A stretch of DNA of 64,000 bases. Origin: Paenibacillus tepidiphilus. GTDB taxonomy: Bacteria > Bacillota > Bacilli > Paenibacillales > Paenibacillaceae. Every line of letters starts with the position of its first letter. The stretch's first letter is position 1. The notes under the pieces were generated by a model. The model worked only from the letters and a program-made list of their open reading frames with translations. It did not search any database and had not been told where the DNA came from. Location: assembly GCF_008635795.1 (NCBI RefSeq), contig NZ_VWRQ01000001.1, positions 186,001 through 250,000 on the forward strand. Direction: 5' to 3'. A program made the position numbers and the translations under genes. Positions 14,810 through 23,533 of the stretch are shown here, in pieces.

Positions 14810-15499
14810 ATGAGCATGCAAAAACTGCCGGAAGACTATGAGGCCGTCCTGCCGAAGCTATACATGCTGCATGCCGAAGAAGGTAAAGAAATGGAATCCT
14901 ACCTGTTCGTCAAGCGGATCATCGACATTATCTTCTCCGCGCTTGGCCTTCTCGCGCTGCTGCCGCTCTTCGTTCTTGTCGCCGTCCTGATCAAGCTAGA
15001 AGATCCTAAGGGCAAGGTGTTCTTCCGCCAAATGCGGGTGGGCAAGGACGAGAAATTGTTCCCCATGTACAAATTCAGATCCATGGTTTCCAATGCCGAA
15101 GAGCTGAAGGCTAATCTGCTCGCCTATAACGAAGTGAGCGGTGCGATGTTCAAGATCAAGAACGATCCGCGCATCACCCGGATGGGAAGATTCCTGCGCA
15201 AGACGAGCATTGATGAACTGCCTCAGCTCTGGAACGTGCTGATGGGCCATATGAGTCTGGTTGGCCCCCGTCCTCCGCTCGTTGAAGAGGTGGCGCAGTA
15301 TACGGAATACGACAAGCAGCGCCTGATGGTTACGCCAGGCTGCACCGGTTACTGGCAAGTAACCGCACGCAATAGCGTCGGCTTCGACGAGATGGTACAG
15401 CTGGATCTGACCTACATTCAAATCCGCAGTACGATGCTGGACCTGAAGATTATCGTCAAGACCGCGCTCATGCTGCTCGGCTCCAAAAATGCTTACTAA
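14810..15499 (+). CDS. Undecaprenyl-phosphate sugar phosphotransferase (priming enzyme)
   Basis: ATG 14810 follows TAGGAGG. The 229-aa protein is the short form of the bacterial sugar transferase family: a cytoplasmic leader, one membrane hairpin (about 35-57, IIDIIFSALGLLALLPLFVLVAVLI), then the catalytic region with VFFRQMRVGKDEKLFPMYKFRSM, the conserved RKTSIDELPQLWNVLMGHMSLVGPRP and PGCTGYWQV. It lacks the four extra N-terminal helices of WbaP/WcaJ. Function: transfers a sugar-1-phosphate, probably glucose or galactose from its UDP form, to undecaprenyl phosphate as the first step of repeat-unit assembly. It sits directly after galU, which fits a glucose-1-phosphate donor (inference). Confidence 0.92.
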   Translation: MSMQKLPEDYEAVLPKLYMLHAEEGKEMESYLFVKRIIDIIFSALGLLALLPLFVLVAVLIKLEDPKGKVFFRQMRVGKDEKLFPMYKFRSMVSNAEELKANLLAYNEVSGAMFKIKNDPRITRMGRFLRKTSIDELPQLWNVLMGHMSLVGPRPPLVEEVAQYTEYDKQRLMVTPGCTGYWQVTARNSVGFDEMVQLDLTYIQIRSTMLDLKIIVKTALMLLGSKNAY

Positions 15500-15524
15500 A
15501 AATATGGGAATTAGGTGAATGCCG

Positions 15525-16460
15525 ATGCATGAATACGGAGACGCTCCTAAGATTTCCATAATTATCTGCACTTATAACAGATCGGCTTTACTGCTTAAGA
15601 CACTTCAATCGCTTCTGCCGCTCCAGGCGCTCAGCCAGGCGGAAATCATCGTGGTGGATAACGTCTCTACGGATGATACAGCGGCAGTCATCAAGAGCTT
15701 TATTGCCGCTCACGGTGCGGATATGGATATCCGCTATTTACTGGAGCCGGTACAAGGGTTGTCGGCAGCCCGAAACTCGGGCATTCTGGCCTCCAGATCG
15801 CCGATTATCGCCTTTCTCGACGACGACGCCATTCCGTGTCAGGAGTGGATCCCGACGATTATAGGCAGCTTCGCCGAACGGCCCGAGGTGATGGCGATGG
15901 GCGGCAAGATCGCCCCCATCTTCGAGAGCGCCCGCCCGGAGTGGCTGATCAAGCCGTTTGAGCTTCCTTATACGATTGTTGATTTGGGCAACCGGATCAA
16001 GGAATATCCGAAGGGGCTCCATCCCTGCGGTGCCAATATGGCGATGCGCAAGCTCGTCTTTGATATCAGCCTGTTTCCGCTGGAGCTGGGGAGAAAGGGC
16101 GACTCGCTTCTTTCCGGTGAAGAGACCTGGCTGTTCGGACAGATCAAGCAGCAAGGACACCAGATCCTGTATCATCCGCAGATGGCGGTGGATCACTTTG
16201 TCCCGGCAGGCCGGCTGACCGAAGACTGGATTATGAAACGGTATTACAGCCAGGGTATATCAAATGCAATGAAAAGCGAAGGCGTGAAAGGCCATCTGCT
16301 TCTACTGGGCAAGACGGCGGCCAAAGCGGTGTATATTATGGCCGATTCCGTCCTCGCCCGCAGCCAGGGCAGAAAGCTCCTTAACCGGTGCCGGCTGGAG
16401 AGCATTCGCGGAACGCTTCATATGGTATGGAACCGTAAGAGGGAATCTGCAGCGGGGTGA
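15525..16460 (+). CDS. Family 2 glycosyltransferase
   Basis: Two ATGs compete, 15519 and 15525; AGGTG is better spaced from the second (7 nt). The protein of about 311 aa begins PKISIIICTYNRSALLLKTLQSLLP, the GT-A nucleotide-binding start, with IIVVDNVSTDDTAAVI and the DDDA metal-binding motif (IIAFLDDDAIPCQEW). The acceptor part includes GANMAMRKLVFD and GEETWLFGQIKQ. It is a soluble, membrane-associated inverting transferase that adds one sugar to the lipid-linked repeat unit. The sugar specificity cannot be read from sequence. It is 25 bp downstream of the priming transferase, which suggests an early step. Confidence 0.88.
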   Translation: MHEYGDAPKISIIICTYNRSALLLKTLQSLLPLQALSQAEIIVVDNVSTDDTAAVIKSFIAAHGADMDIRYLLEPVQGLSAARNSGILASRSPIIAFLDDDAIPCQEWIPTIIGSFAERPEVMAMGGKIAPIFESARPEWLIKPFELPYTIVDLGNRIKEYPKGLHPCGANMAMRKLVFDISLFPLELGRKGDSLLSGEETWLFGQIKQQGHQILYHPQMAVDHFVPAGRLTEDWIMKRYYSQGISNAMKSEGVKGHLLLLGKTAAKAVYIMADSVLARSQGRKLLNRCRLESIRGTLHMVWNRKRESAAG

Positions 16461-16469
16461 GGGAAGACA

Positions 16470-17816
16470 ATGACCAATTTTGAGTGGGGCTCCAAATTAA
16501 GCAGTGTGCCATACGGAATGCTCTACCTGCTATCCGCCCTGTTTCTGGGAGCGGCGGTCATCTTTCAGCCGGTCATTGCGGTGGCAATGGTGCTTCTGAT
16601 CCTGCTGCTAGTGGTTTCCATCTCGCGGCCGGAGCTGATCAGCTATTTCGTTCTGCTGACGACGGCCATATCCATTAACTTCTTGTATAGCGGGAGCATG
16701 TTCGGTGTCGAGATCCTTTCGCTTTACAAGCTGGTGATTCTGATGCTGCTGGTGCCATGCATCCTGGTGAACGGCCTGAAGTTCAAGCTCAGCCCGCCGC
16801 TATGGGCAATGGTGGGGCTGGTGTTTATCACCTTCGCCTTCTCGATCTGGCTGCCGGAGATGAGCGCATCGATCGCCATCAAAGCCTTTATCGGCTTGTC
16901 GCTGCCCTTCGTCTTCCTCCTGATCAACTGGAAGAAGGAAGTAGCTGAGAAGCAGATCCGCATCATCGCGCTTCTGCCGCTAGTCTCCGTACTGGCCGGG
17001 ATCGTGATGCAGGCCGCTCATCTGCACAGCTTTCTGGCCGTCGAGTTCACGGGTGCAGTGCGGGTCCAGGGTGCCAACATTCCGGCGCATCTGGCAATGC
17101 TGGCCTTTATGGGCGTAGCGATTTCGTTCATCGAAATCAAGCGCAGCCCGCAGCATATCCGCTTTTTCTACACCATGCTCGCAGTCAACTTCCTGATTCT
17201 GCTCGGGACAGGAACGCGCGGCCCCATGCTGGCGCTGGTCCTGATGGTTCTGTACTATTTCTACGATATTTCCCGCCAGTACCTGAAGGGAAAGTCGCTG
17301 TATCTGATCCCGCTGCTGGGATCGGCCATCCTGCTGGGAGCGGCTGTGTACCTGCAAATGGATAATCTCATGAAACGCTCCTTCGAGCGGACTACGGACA
17401 CGGCAGTAGACCTGTCGGGCCGGTCGGAGGCCTGGGAGTATTTCCTGAATAAAGCGGAAGGCTCGCCCCTGGCGGGCAGAGGCTTAGGAGCGGTGACCGT
17501 GGCGAATGACGGAAGTCTTTATAAAGGCTTTGTGGTTCCGCACAACGAGTACATCCGGTTCTACTTCGACGGTGGATATATTGGCGCCGTGCTGCTGTTT
17601 ATATCCCTGATTGCCGTGTTTGTTCTGGTTTATAAAGTGTTGGCACCGCCGGCCAAACCCTATTATTTGCTGTTTATAGCAGCGTTCCTGATTTATTCGT
17701 TTTCCGATAACACGCTGTCGACGGTCCAATCCATTATTCCGTTCTGTTGGTACCTGAACTGTTTGTATCGATCTTCACAGCGGGCCGATTCTCCTCAAAA
17801 AGAAGTGATACGATGA
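16470..17816 (+). CDS. O-antigen ligase/polymerase-like membrane protein (Wzy candidate 1)
   Basis: The 448-aa protein has around eleven hydrophobic segments and a large extracytoplasmic loop (about 300-365) containing SGRSEAWEYFLNKAEGSPLAGRGLGAV and VVPHNEYIRFYFDGGYIG, the Wzy_C/RfaL signature with the HNEY motif. It most likely polymerises repeat units at the outer face of the membrane. ATG 16470 lies 9 bp after the previous stop with GGGTGAGGGAAG upstream. Its TGA stop overlaps the next start (ATGA at 17813-17816), giving translational coupling. A second protein of the same superfamily is encoded at 18633, which is unusual for a single locus. Confidence 0.88.
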   Translation: MTNFEWGSKLSSVPYGMLYLLSALFLGAAVIFQPVIAVAMVLLILLLVVSISRPELISYFVLLTTAISINFLYSGSMFGVEILSLYKLVILMLLVPCILVNGLKFKLSPPLWAMVGLVFITFAFSIWLPEMSASIAIKAFIGLSLPFVFLLINWKKEVAEKQIRIIALLPLVSVLAGIVMQAAHLHSFLAVEFTGAVRVQGANIPAHLAMLAFMGVAISFIEIKRSPQHIRFFYTMLAVNFLILLGTGTRGPMLALVLMVLYYFYDISRQYLKGKSLYLIPLLGSAILLGAAVYLQMDNLMKRSFERTTDTAVDLSGRSEAWEYFLNKAEGSPLAGRGLGAVTVANDGSLYKGFVVPHNEYIRFYFDGGYIGAVLLFISLIAVFVLVYKVLAPPAKPYYLLFIAAFLIYSFSDNTLSTVQSIIPFCWYLNCLYRSSQRADSPQKEVIR

Positions 17817-18586
17817 ACCAAGTGAACATGTTCGATGTCAACTTTAATAACTATGATTTCATGGATCTGCTTGACTACATCGACAAGACGATCAAGGAAA
17901 GGACACAATCCTACATCCTGACCTGCAATGTCGACCACGTGATCAAGCTGCGCAAGGACAAAGAGTTCCAGACGGTCTATTCCCAGGCCGGTGCGGTGGT
18001 GGCGGACGGCATGCCGCTGATCTGGGCCTCGAAGATGCTCGGCAAACCGCTGAAGCAGAAAGTGTCCGGCGCCGATCTCTTCAGCCGCCTTGGAGATGCC
18101 TTCGAGGAACGTAATTACCGGCTGTTCTTTCTCGGCTCAGCGGAAGGCGTGCCCGAGAAGGCGACCAAGAATCTCAAGGCCTCCTACCCGGGTATGAATA
18201 TTGTCGGCTGCTATTCTCCCTCCTACGGCTTCGAACACAATGAAGAAGAGAATAAGCGGATCATTGAGATGCTGAATGAGAGCCGGCCCGATATCGTGTT
18301 TGTGGGTGTGGGAGCGCCGAAACAAGAGAAATGGATTTACCGGCATTACAACTCCTATCAGGCGCCGATTTCCATCGGTGTGGGAGCGACGTTTGATTTC
18401 CTCTCCGGTTCGGTGAAGCGGGCTCCCGACTTCATGCAGCGAACCGGCCTGGAGTGGTTCTGGCGGCTTAGCCAGGAGCCCGGCCGGTTATGGAAGAGAT
18501 ATCTCGTCGACGATGCCCAGTTCCTGATCTTGCTGCTGAAGGAATTGCGCAAGAAGGAGCGATTGAAGAAGGGCAGCCTGGAATAA
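17813..18586 (+). CDS. WecG/TagA/CpsF family glycosyltransferase
   Basis: ATG 17813 overlaps the preceding TGA in an ATGA junction; the open frame extends back to 17747 inside the previous gene but that part is not family-like. The 257-aa protein shows the family core: TCNVDHVIKLRKDKEF, AGAVVADGMPLIWASKMLG, KVSGADLFSRL, LFFLGSAEGVPEKA and FVGVGAPKQEKWIYRHY. Known members transfer N-acetylmannosamine, N-acetylmannosaminuronate or glucose onto undecaprenyl-linked acceptors. It probably adds the second or a later residue of the repeat unit; the donor is not readable. A lysine- and arginine-rich tail (LLKELRKKERLKKG) could hold it to the membrane. Confidence 0.9.
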   Translation: MNQVNMFDVNFNNYDFMDLLDYIDKTIKERTQSYILTCNVDHVIKLRKDKEFQTVYSQAGAVVADGMPLIWASKMLGKPLKQKVSGADLFSRLGDAFEERNYRLFFLGSAEGVPEKATKNLKASYPGMNIVGCYSPSYGFEHNEEENKRIIEMLNESRPDIVFVGVGAPKQEKWIYRHYNSYQAPISIGVGATFDFLSGSVKRAPDFMQRTGLEWFWRLSQEPGRLWKRYLVDDAQFLILLLKELRKKERLKKGSLE

Positions 18587-18632
18587 CATTGGCAAAGGTG
18601 ATGGCCGTGCTGACGGAGGTGGAGGGAAAGTG

Positions 18633-20126
18633 ATGAAAGCCAAGGATGAGGGCGGCCTGACGCTAAGGGCCCGATATTCGCTGAAGTCGGCCGGGTTAAT
18701 GGCCGTGACATGTGCCGCAGGGCTTGCTCTTCCGCTGATCATCGGCTTAATCAGCGCACAGCTCAGCGATTCTGACAGCCTGCAGGGCGTCATACTGGCA
18801 GGGCTGCTGTTTCCGGCTCTTCTGCTTGCGCTGCTGAAGCCCAAGCAGCTGATTCCGTACACGCTGCTGATCTGGGCGGTGGCTCCGGAGTTGCGGCGGA
18901 TCGCCGACTGGTCCGAGGGGGTTTATCACTCGGTCTCGCTGCTCAGTCTGGCCCCGATCCTGACGGGAGCGACACTGGCGATTCCGGTGCTGAAGGAGAT
19001 CCACCGTATCCGCAAATCCTATGTCCGGATCATCGTGCTCTTCGGGGTCGCCCTGGCTTACGGAGCGCTGATCGGGCTGGCGAAGAACGGAATGGGCTCC
19101 GTGTACGATCTGGCCAACTATATCGTCCCGCTGCTGCTGATTCCATTCTGCGCAGTTACGCGGTTCACCGCCAAGGATATTGACCGGCTGCTGAATACCT
19201 TTGCCAACATTGCTGTGCTTGTAGCCATCTACGGCATCGTCCAGTATCTGACGGTTCCGCCCTGGGATGCCTTCTGGATGCGCAATGCCGATATGATGTC
19301 CATTGGAACGCCGTATCCTCTGGAAATCCGCGTCTTCTCCACCCTGAATTCTCCGGGCCCGGCGGCGACCTTTCTGGTCTTCGCGCTGGTGCCGATGATT
19401 CTGGAGAAGAAATGGCGGGGCATGCTGAGCTGGGCCGGTGTCCTGCTTGTGGTGGTCTGCCTGCTGACCACGCTGGTGCGTTCCGCTTGGCTGGTACTGC
19501 TGGTCATGCTGCTGGTGTACATTGCCACATCGCCTTCCAAGGGCAAGTGGAAGACGCTGCTGCAGCTTAGCATTGTCGCTGCGGCGCTCTTCTGGATTGT
19601 CCCCAAGCTGCCAGGGGCTGAAGGACTGGTAGCGCGGATGGAGACGCTGACCTCGGTGTCAGAGGACCACTCCTACAATGAGCGGCTGGTCCTGTGGCAG
19701 AACATGCTGCCGATGGTAGCTTCGAATCCGGTCGGCCAAGGCATCGGCAGCGTCGGCCAGAGCACCAAGCTCGGCAACGGAGGCGAGCTTGGCGAGTACG
19801 GTGTCATGGACAACGGCGTCATCGCCCTGCTGCTGACCTTCGGCGTATTGGGCGGGCTGTTCTTCTTCGGCGGCCTGGGCGCTGCACTGAAGCAGATTCT
19901 CGGCAAAGTCACCAGCAAGAACAGCCTGCAGCCTTATGCCCGGCTGGCTCTGGCCGCCTGGATGGGCGCTGTGGTCAGCCTGCTGTCGGACAACGGCTTT
20001 CCCGGACTGAAAGGATACCTGATTTGGATGCTGATCGGCCTCGGCCTCGGCGCCAAAGAGATGATAGAGAGCAGAAAGAAGGGAACACCGTATGCAGCAG
20101 TTGAACGCGAAATCACCGCCGGCTAA
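18633..20126 (+). CDS. O-antigen ligase-like membrane protein (Wzy candidate 2)
   Basis: ATG 18633 (or the adjoining GTG 18630) follows CGGAGGTGGAGGG. The 497-aa protein has about eleven to twelve membrane helices and an extracytoplasmic loop with SVSEDHSYNERLVLWQNMLP and NPVGQGIGSVGQSTKLG, the Wzy_C-type region. Another loop carries FSTLNSPGPAATFLVFALVP, common in Firmicute EPS polymerases. Together with the gene at 16470, the locus encodes two polymerase/ligase-like proteins; one may polymerise and the other may attach or terminate chains (inference). The flippase gene begins inside its last 35 bp, giving tight coupling. Confidence 0.85.
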   Translation: MKAKDEGGLTLRARYSLKSAGLMAVTCAAGLALPLIIGLISAQLSDSDSLQGVILAGLLFPALLLALLKPKQLIPYTLLIWAVAPELRRIADWSEGVYHSVSLLSLAPILTGATLAIPVLKEIHRIRKSYVRIIVLFGVALAYGALIGLAKNGMGSVYDLANYIVPLLLIPFCAVTRFTAKDIDRLLNTFANIAVLVAIYGIVQYLTVPPWDAFWMRNADMMSIGTPYPLEIRVFSTLNSPGPAATFLVFALVPMILEKKWRGMLSWAGVLLVVVCLLTTLVRSAWLVLLVMLLVYIATSPSKGKWKTLLQLSIVAAALFWIVPKLPGAEGLVARMETLTSVSEDHSYNERLVLWQNMLPMVASNPVGQGIGSVGQSTKLGNGGELGEYGVMDNGVIALLLTFGVLGGLFFFGGLGAALKQILGKVTSKNSLQPYARLALAAWMGAVVSLLSDNGFPGLKGYLIWMLIGLGLGAKEMIESRKKGTPYAAVEREITAG

Positions 20127-21471
20127 TTCGGTCTGGTCTACGGTCAAGCGGTTTACGAAGAGCCGCAATAACAGCTCGGCCGCAGTCAAGACCATGATTG
20201 TCAGCATCCTGATCCTGCTGGTCAATATGCTGACCGGGGTCCTGACCGCAAGATATCTGGGCCCGACAGGACGCGGTGAGCAGACCGCCATGGTGAACTG
20301 GTCACAGTTCCTGGCCTTCAGCCTCAGCTTCGGCATCCCTTCGGCACTGATCTACAATGCGAAGAAGAATCCGGAGGATGCCGGTGCACTGTACCGCATT
20401 GCGCTGCTGATCGGCGTCGGCTTCGGGATTCTGGCGACCCTGATCGGGGTAATCGTACTGCCTTACTGGCTGGATGCCTTCGATCCGCAGGTTGTCCTGT
20501 TCGCCCAATGGTCGATGGTGCTGTGTCCCATAGTTGTGATTTCGCAGATCAACAACGCCGCCTTTCAGTTCCGGGGCGATTACAGCAAGTTCAACCTGAT
20601 CCGTTATCTGGTGCCGCTGCTGACGCTGGCGGCCATCGGTATCCTGATCCTGCTGGATGCGATCACACCGTATACCACGGCGCTGGCGTATCTGCTCCCG
20701 GCGATGCCGCTGTTTATAGCGAACACCGTATCGCTGCTGCGCACTTACCGGGTGAAGATGAAGGATGCTTACCTGAACTTCAAGCGGCTGATCACCTACG
20801 GGTTCGGCTCGTACGGCAATGATCTGCTCGGCCAATTCACAACCTATATTGACCAGATTCTGATCGCCGCCCTGCTGCGGCCGGCTGATCTCGGATTGTA
20901 TGCCGTGGCGGTAAGTCTCTCCCGGATGGTCAATTTCTTCTCAAACTCGGTGAAGGTGGTGCTCTTCCCGAAAGCCTCCGAGCTGTCGAAAGACGATGCA
21001 ATTGCCCTGACCTTCAGGGCTTTCCGGATCAGCACCACCGTTACACTGCTCGGCTCGCTGCTTCTCATGCTGATCGCTCCGTTTATTATTCCGCTGCTGT
21101 ACGGCAAGGAGTTCAACACTGCGCTGACGGTGTTCCGCCTGCTGCTGCTGGAGGTAACGATCAGCGGAGGAACGCTGATTCTGGCCCAGATGTTCATGGC
21201 GCTTGGCAAGCCGAAGTTCGTATCCATTCTCCAGGGTGTGGGCCTGGCCCTGGTCGTGCCGCTCCTGTTCTGGCTGGTTCCGGAATACGGACTGTTCGGA
21301 GCAGGAATGGCAATGCTGCTGTCGGGAGCGCTGCGCTTCCTGTTCATTATTCTCAATATCAAATTCGGGTTGAAGGTCAAGCTTCCCCGGCTGCTGATTA
21401 CCGGGGGCGATCTTCAGTGGATGAAGACGACAATGAATTCTTATATCCGCAAGAAACCGGCGGATGCTTAG
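20092..21471 (+). CDS. Wzx-type oligosaccharide flippase
   Basis: ATG 20092 lies within the end of the previous gene and is preceded by AAGGG. The 459-aa protein has a cytoplasmic leader and about twelve hydrophobic helices, starting ILILLVNMLTGVLTARYLGPTGRGE, the RYLGPxGxG motif of polysaccharide exporters of the MOP superfamily. Further family marks are GSYGNDLLGQFTTYIDQILIAALL and LYAVAVSLSRMVNFFSNSVKVVLFPKAS. Function: flips the undecaprenyl-diphosphate repeat unit outwards for polymerisation by Wzy. It is the only flippase in the locus. Length and helix number are normal. Confidence 0.93.
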   Translation: MQQLNAKSPPANSVWSTVKRFTKSRNNSSAAVKTMIVSILILLVNMLTGVLTARYLGPTGRGEQTAMVNWSQFLAFSLSFGIPSALIYNAKKNPEDAGALYRIALLIGVGFGILATLIGVIVLPYWLDAFDPQVVLFAQWSMVLCPIVVISQINNAAFQFRGDYSKFNLIRYLVPLLTLAAIGILILLDAITPYTTALAYLLPAMPLFIANTVSLLRTYRVKMKDAYLNFKRLITYGFGSYGNDLLGQFTTYIDQILIAALLRPADLGLYAVAVSLSRMVNFFSNSVKVVLFPKASELSKDDAIALTFRAFRISTTVTLLGSLLLMLIAPFIIPLLYGKEFNTALTVFRLLLLEVTISGGTLILAQMFMALGKPKFVSILQGVGLALVVPLLFWLVPEYGLFGAGMAMLLSGALRFLFIILNIKFGLKVKLPRLLITGGDLQWMKTTMNSYIRKKPADA

Positions 21472-21498
21472 GCCAAACAACCAAAGGAGGAAACCTTC

Positions 21499-22353
21499 AT
21501 GGATTCAGTGACCAGCGTGCTTGGCGGACCGGGCAGTTATCCCATCTCGGCTGTCATCATTGCACAGGATGACGAAGTTCGGATTGCCAAAGCCATCAAG
21601 TCCTGCCGGCTCTTCGCCGATGAGGTGGTTGTCATTGATGGGGGCAGCAAAGACGGGACGGTAGAGCTGTCCGAGAGCCTCGGCTGCCGGGTCTTCGTTA
21701 ACCCATGGCCCGGATATGCAAAGCAGAGGGAATTCGGGGTAGAACGCGCCGTCCATGACTGGGTCTTCCTGATTGACACCGACGAGGTGGTCAGCGAAGA
21801 GCTGGCGCAGGATATCCTGCGGCGCAAGCCGGGGTTGACGGATGCTACAGTCGCCTATTCGCTGTACCGCATCGGCGACTTTCTCGGCCGGTGGCTTGAC
21901 AAGGGCGAATACCTGGTGCGCCTCTACAACCGCAAGGCATACGGTATCCGCAACTCTCTGGTGCATGAGATGCCGGAGGTGTCGGAAGAGCGTACGGAGA
22001 AGCTGGACGGGGTGCTCTGGCATCAGGGCTTCCGCAGCATCAACGACCATGTCAACCGGTTCAACAAATATACCGATCTTGAGGCGCAGAGCGCCTATGC
22101 CAGCGGCAAGCCGTTCAAGCTGCGGAATCTCCTGCTGCGTCCGCCGGCACGGTTCGTGCAGAAGTACTTCCTGCATGGACTGTTCAAGAAAGGTATTGCG
22201 GGCTTCGCGGTATCTGTGTTCTGGGTGATGTACGAATTCATGGTCGGCTTCAAGCATTATGAATTGACCAGCTCCGGCAGGCTTGAGCGGCATAACGCGC
22301 TGGGCCAGGCCGAGACAGAGAAGAAAGGGGAGAGAAGCTATGCCGTACAGTGA
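21499..22353 (+). CDS. Family 2 glycosyltransferase (WaaE/KdtX-like)
   Basis: ATG 21499 follows AAAGGAGG. The 284-aa protein has the short GT2 domain seen in WaaE-like transferases: YPISAVIIAQDDEVRIAKAIKSC, DEVVVIDGGSKDGTVEL, NPWPGYAKQREFGVERA and the LIDTDEVVSEEL motif for metal and nucleotide-sugar binding. The C-terminal part contains SINDHVNRFNKYTDLEAQSAYASGK and a hydrophobic stretch (about 235-255) likely to touch the membrane. It probably adds a sugar, often glucose or a hexose in relatives, to the repeat unit. The next gene starts 14 bp before its stop. Confidence 0.88.
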   Translation: MDSVTSVLGGPGSYPISAVIIAQDDEVRIAKAIKSCRLFADEVVVIDGGSKDGTVELSESLGCRVFVNPWPGYAKQREFGVERAVHDWVFLIDTDEVVSEELAQDILRRKPGLTDATVAYSLYRIGDFLGRWLDKGEYLVRLYNRKAYGIRNSLVHEMPEVSEERTEKLDGVLWHQGFRSINDHVNRFNKYTDLEAQSAYASGKPFKLRNLLLRPPARFVQKYFLHGLFKKGIAGFAVSVFWVMYEFMVGFKHYELTSSGRLERHNALGQAETEKKGERSYAVQ

Positions 22354-23533
22354 CGGACTCAATATTATGACAACCGGACTCAGCTGGCCTTCGCTGCAGC
22401 CCGGCGGCCTGAATACGTACTTCAAGCACGTATGCGAGCAGCTCTCCTTGCGCAACCGGGTGGATGCGCTGATCTGCAGTCAGGAGACGCCAGTCACCCC
22501 GAAGGATCTTATCATTCATAATGCCGGAGATCCCAAGGAGACGATCTGGAAACGCAAGGATGCGTTCCAGCGCAAAGCGGCGGAGCTGATGGGCGGCGGC
22601 AGCGGGCGGGTGGATATTCTCTACTCCCACTTTGCACCGTACGGCGTCGGTCCGGCACTTGAAGCGAAGAAGCGCGGGATTCCTGTGATTATGACCTTCC
22701 ACGGTCCATGGAACGAAGAGATGAAGATTGAAGGGCAAGGCATCAAGCATAGAGTCAAGACGACGATTGCCAAGTCCATTGAGAATAAAGCCTATAAGCT
22801 GGCAGATAAATTTATTGTCCTGAGCGAGTATTTCCGCGATATGCTGCACCGCCTGCACGGCGTGCCGCTGCATAAGATTATCGTCATTCCCGGAGCGGCC
22901 AATGTGGAACGATTCGTTCCGGCAAGCAACAAGCTGGCGATCCGCCGGACGCTGAATCTGCCGGAAGGCGCAACGACGGTGCTTACCGTCCGCCGGCTGA
23001 TGAACCGGATGGGGCTCTTGCAGCTGCTGGAAGCCTGGAAGCAGGTATCCGAGCGCTTCCCCAATGCCATCCTGCTGATCGGCGGCAAAGGGCCGCTGCG
23101 CGGCGAGCTGGAGGAGAAAATATCCGATTACGGCCTGGGGAACAAAGTGAGACTGCTCGGCTACATTCCCGACCAGGATCTGGCCAGCTATTATCAGGCT
23201 GCCGACATGTTCGTTGTACCGTCGCAGGCGCTGGAGGGCTTCGGACTGATTACGGTCGAGGCGCTGGCCACCGGGCTGCCGGTCATGGCGACTCCGGTCG
23301 GCGGGAACAAGGAGATTCTCCAGGGCTTCCGCCCGGAGCTGCTCTTCAAAGGCTCCGGCAGCGAGGATATGGCTGAGGGCATGATCCACATGCTGAGCAA
23401 CCGCAAGCTGCTCCCGAGCCGTGAGGAATGCCGGAACCATGCACTGGAGAAATACACCTGGCAGCGTGTGGGCGACCAGGTGGAGGCAGTGTTCCATGAA
23501 ATGCTCGGAAAGGATGTGGCGGCAGGATGCTAA
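22340..23533 (+). CDS. Family 4 glycosyltransferase
   Basis: The start is ATG 22340 (MPYSDGLNIMTTGLSWPS), preceded by GAAAGGGGAGAG; the frame extends upstream in the previous gene without a site. The 397-aa GT-B protein has an N-terminal acceptor domain with PGGLNTYFKHVCEQLS and YSHFAPYGVGPALEA, and a C-terminal Glycos_transf_1 domain with TVRRLMNRMGLLQLLEAWK, LLGYIPDQDLASYYQAADMFVVPS and EGFGLITVEALATGLPVMATPVGG, where the E-x7-E motif marks a retaining transferase. It uses a nucleotide sugar, possibly GDP-mannose given manC in the locus. Overlaps of 14 bp upstream and 7 bp downstream show it is within one operon. Confidence 0.9.
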   Translation: MPYSDGLNIMTTGLSWPSLQPGGLNTYFKHVCEQLSLRNRVDALICSQETPVTPKDLIIHNAGDPKETIWKRKDAFQRKAAELMGGGSGRVDILYSHFAPYGVGPALEAKKRGIPVIMTFHGPWNEEMKIEGQGIKHRVKTTIAKSIENKAYKLADKFIVLSEYFRDMLHRLHGVPLHKIIVIPGAANVERFVPASNKLAIRRTLNLPEGATTVLTVRRLMNRMGLLQLLEAWKQVSERFPNAILLIGGKGPLRGELEEKISDYGLGNKVRLLGYIPDQDLASYYQAADMFVVPSQALEGFGLITVEALATGLPVMATPVGGNKEILQGFRPELLFKGSGSEDMAEGMIHMLSNRKLLPSREECRNHALEKYTWQRVGDQVEAVFHEMLGKDVAAGC

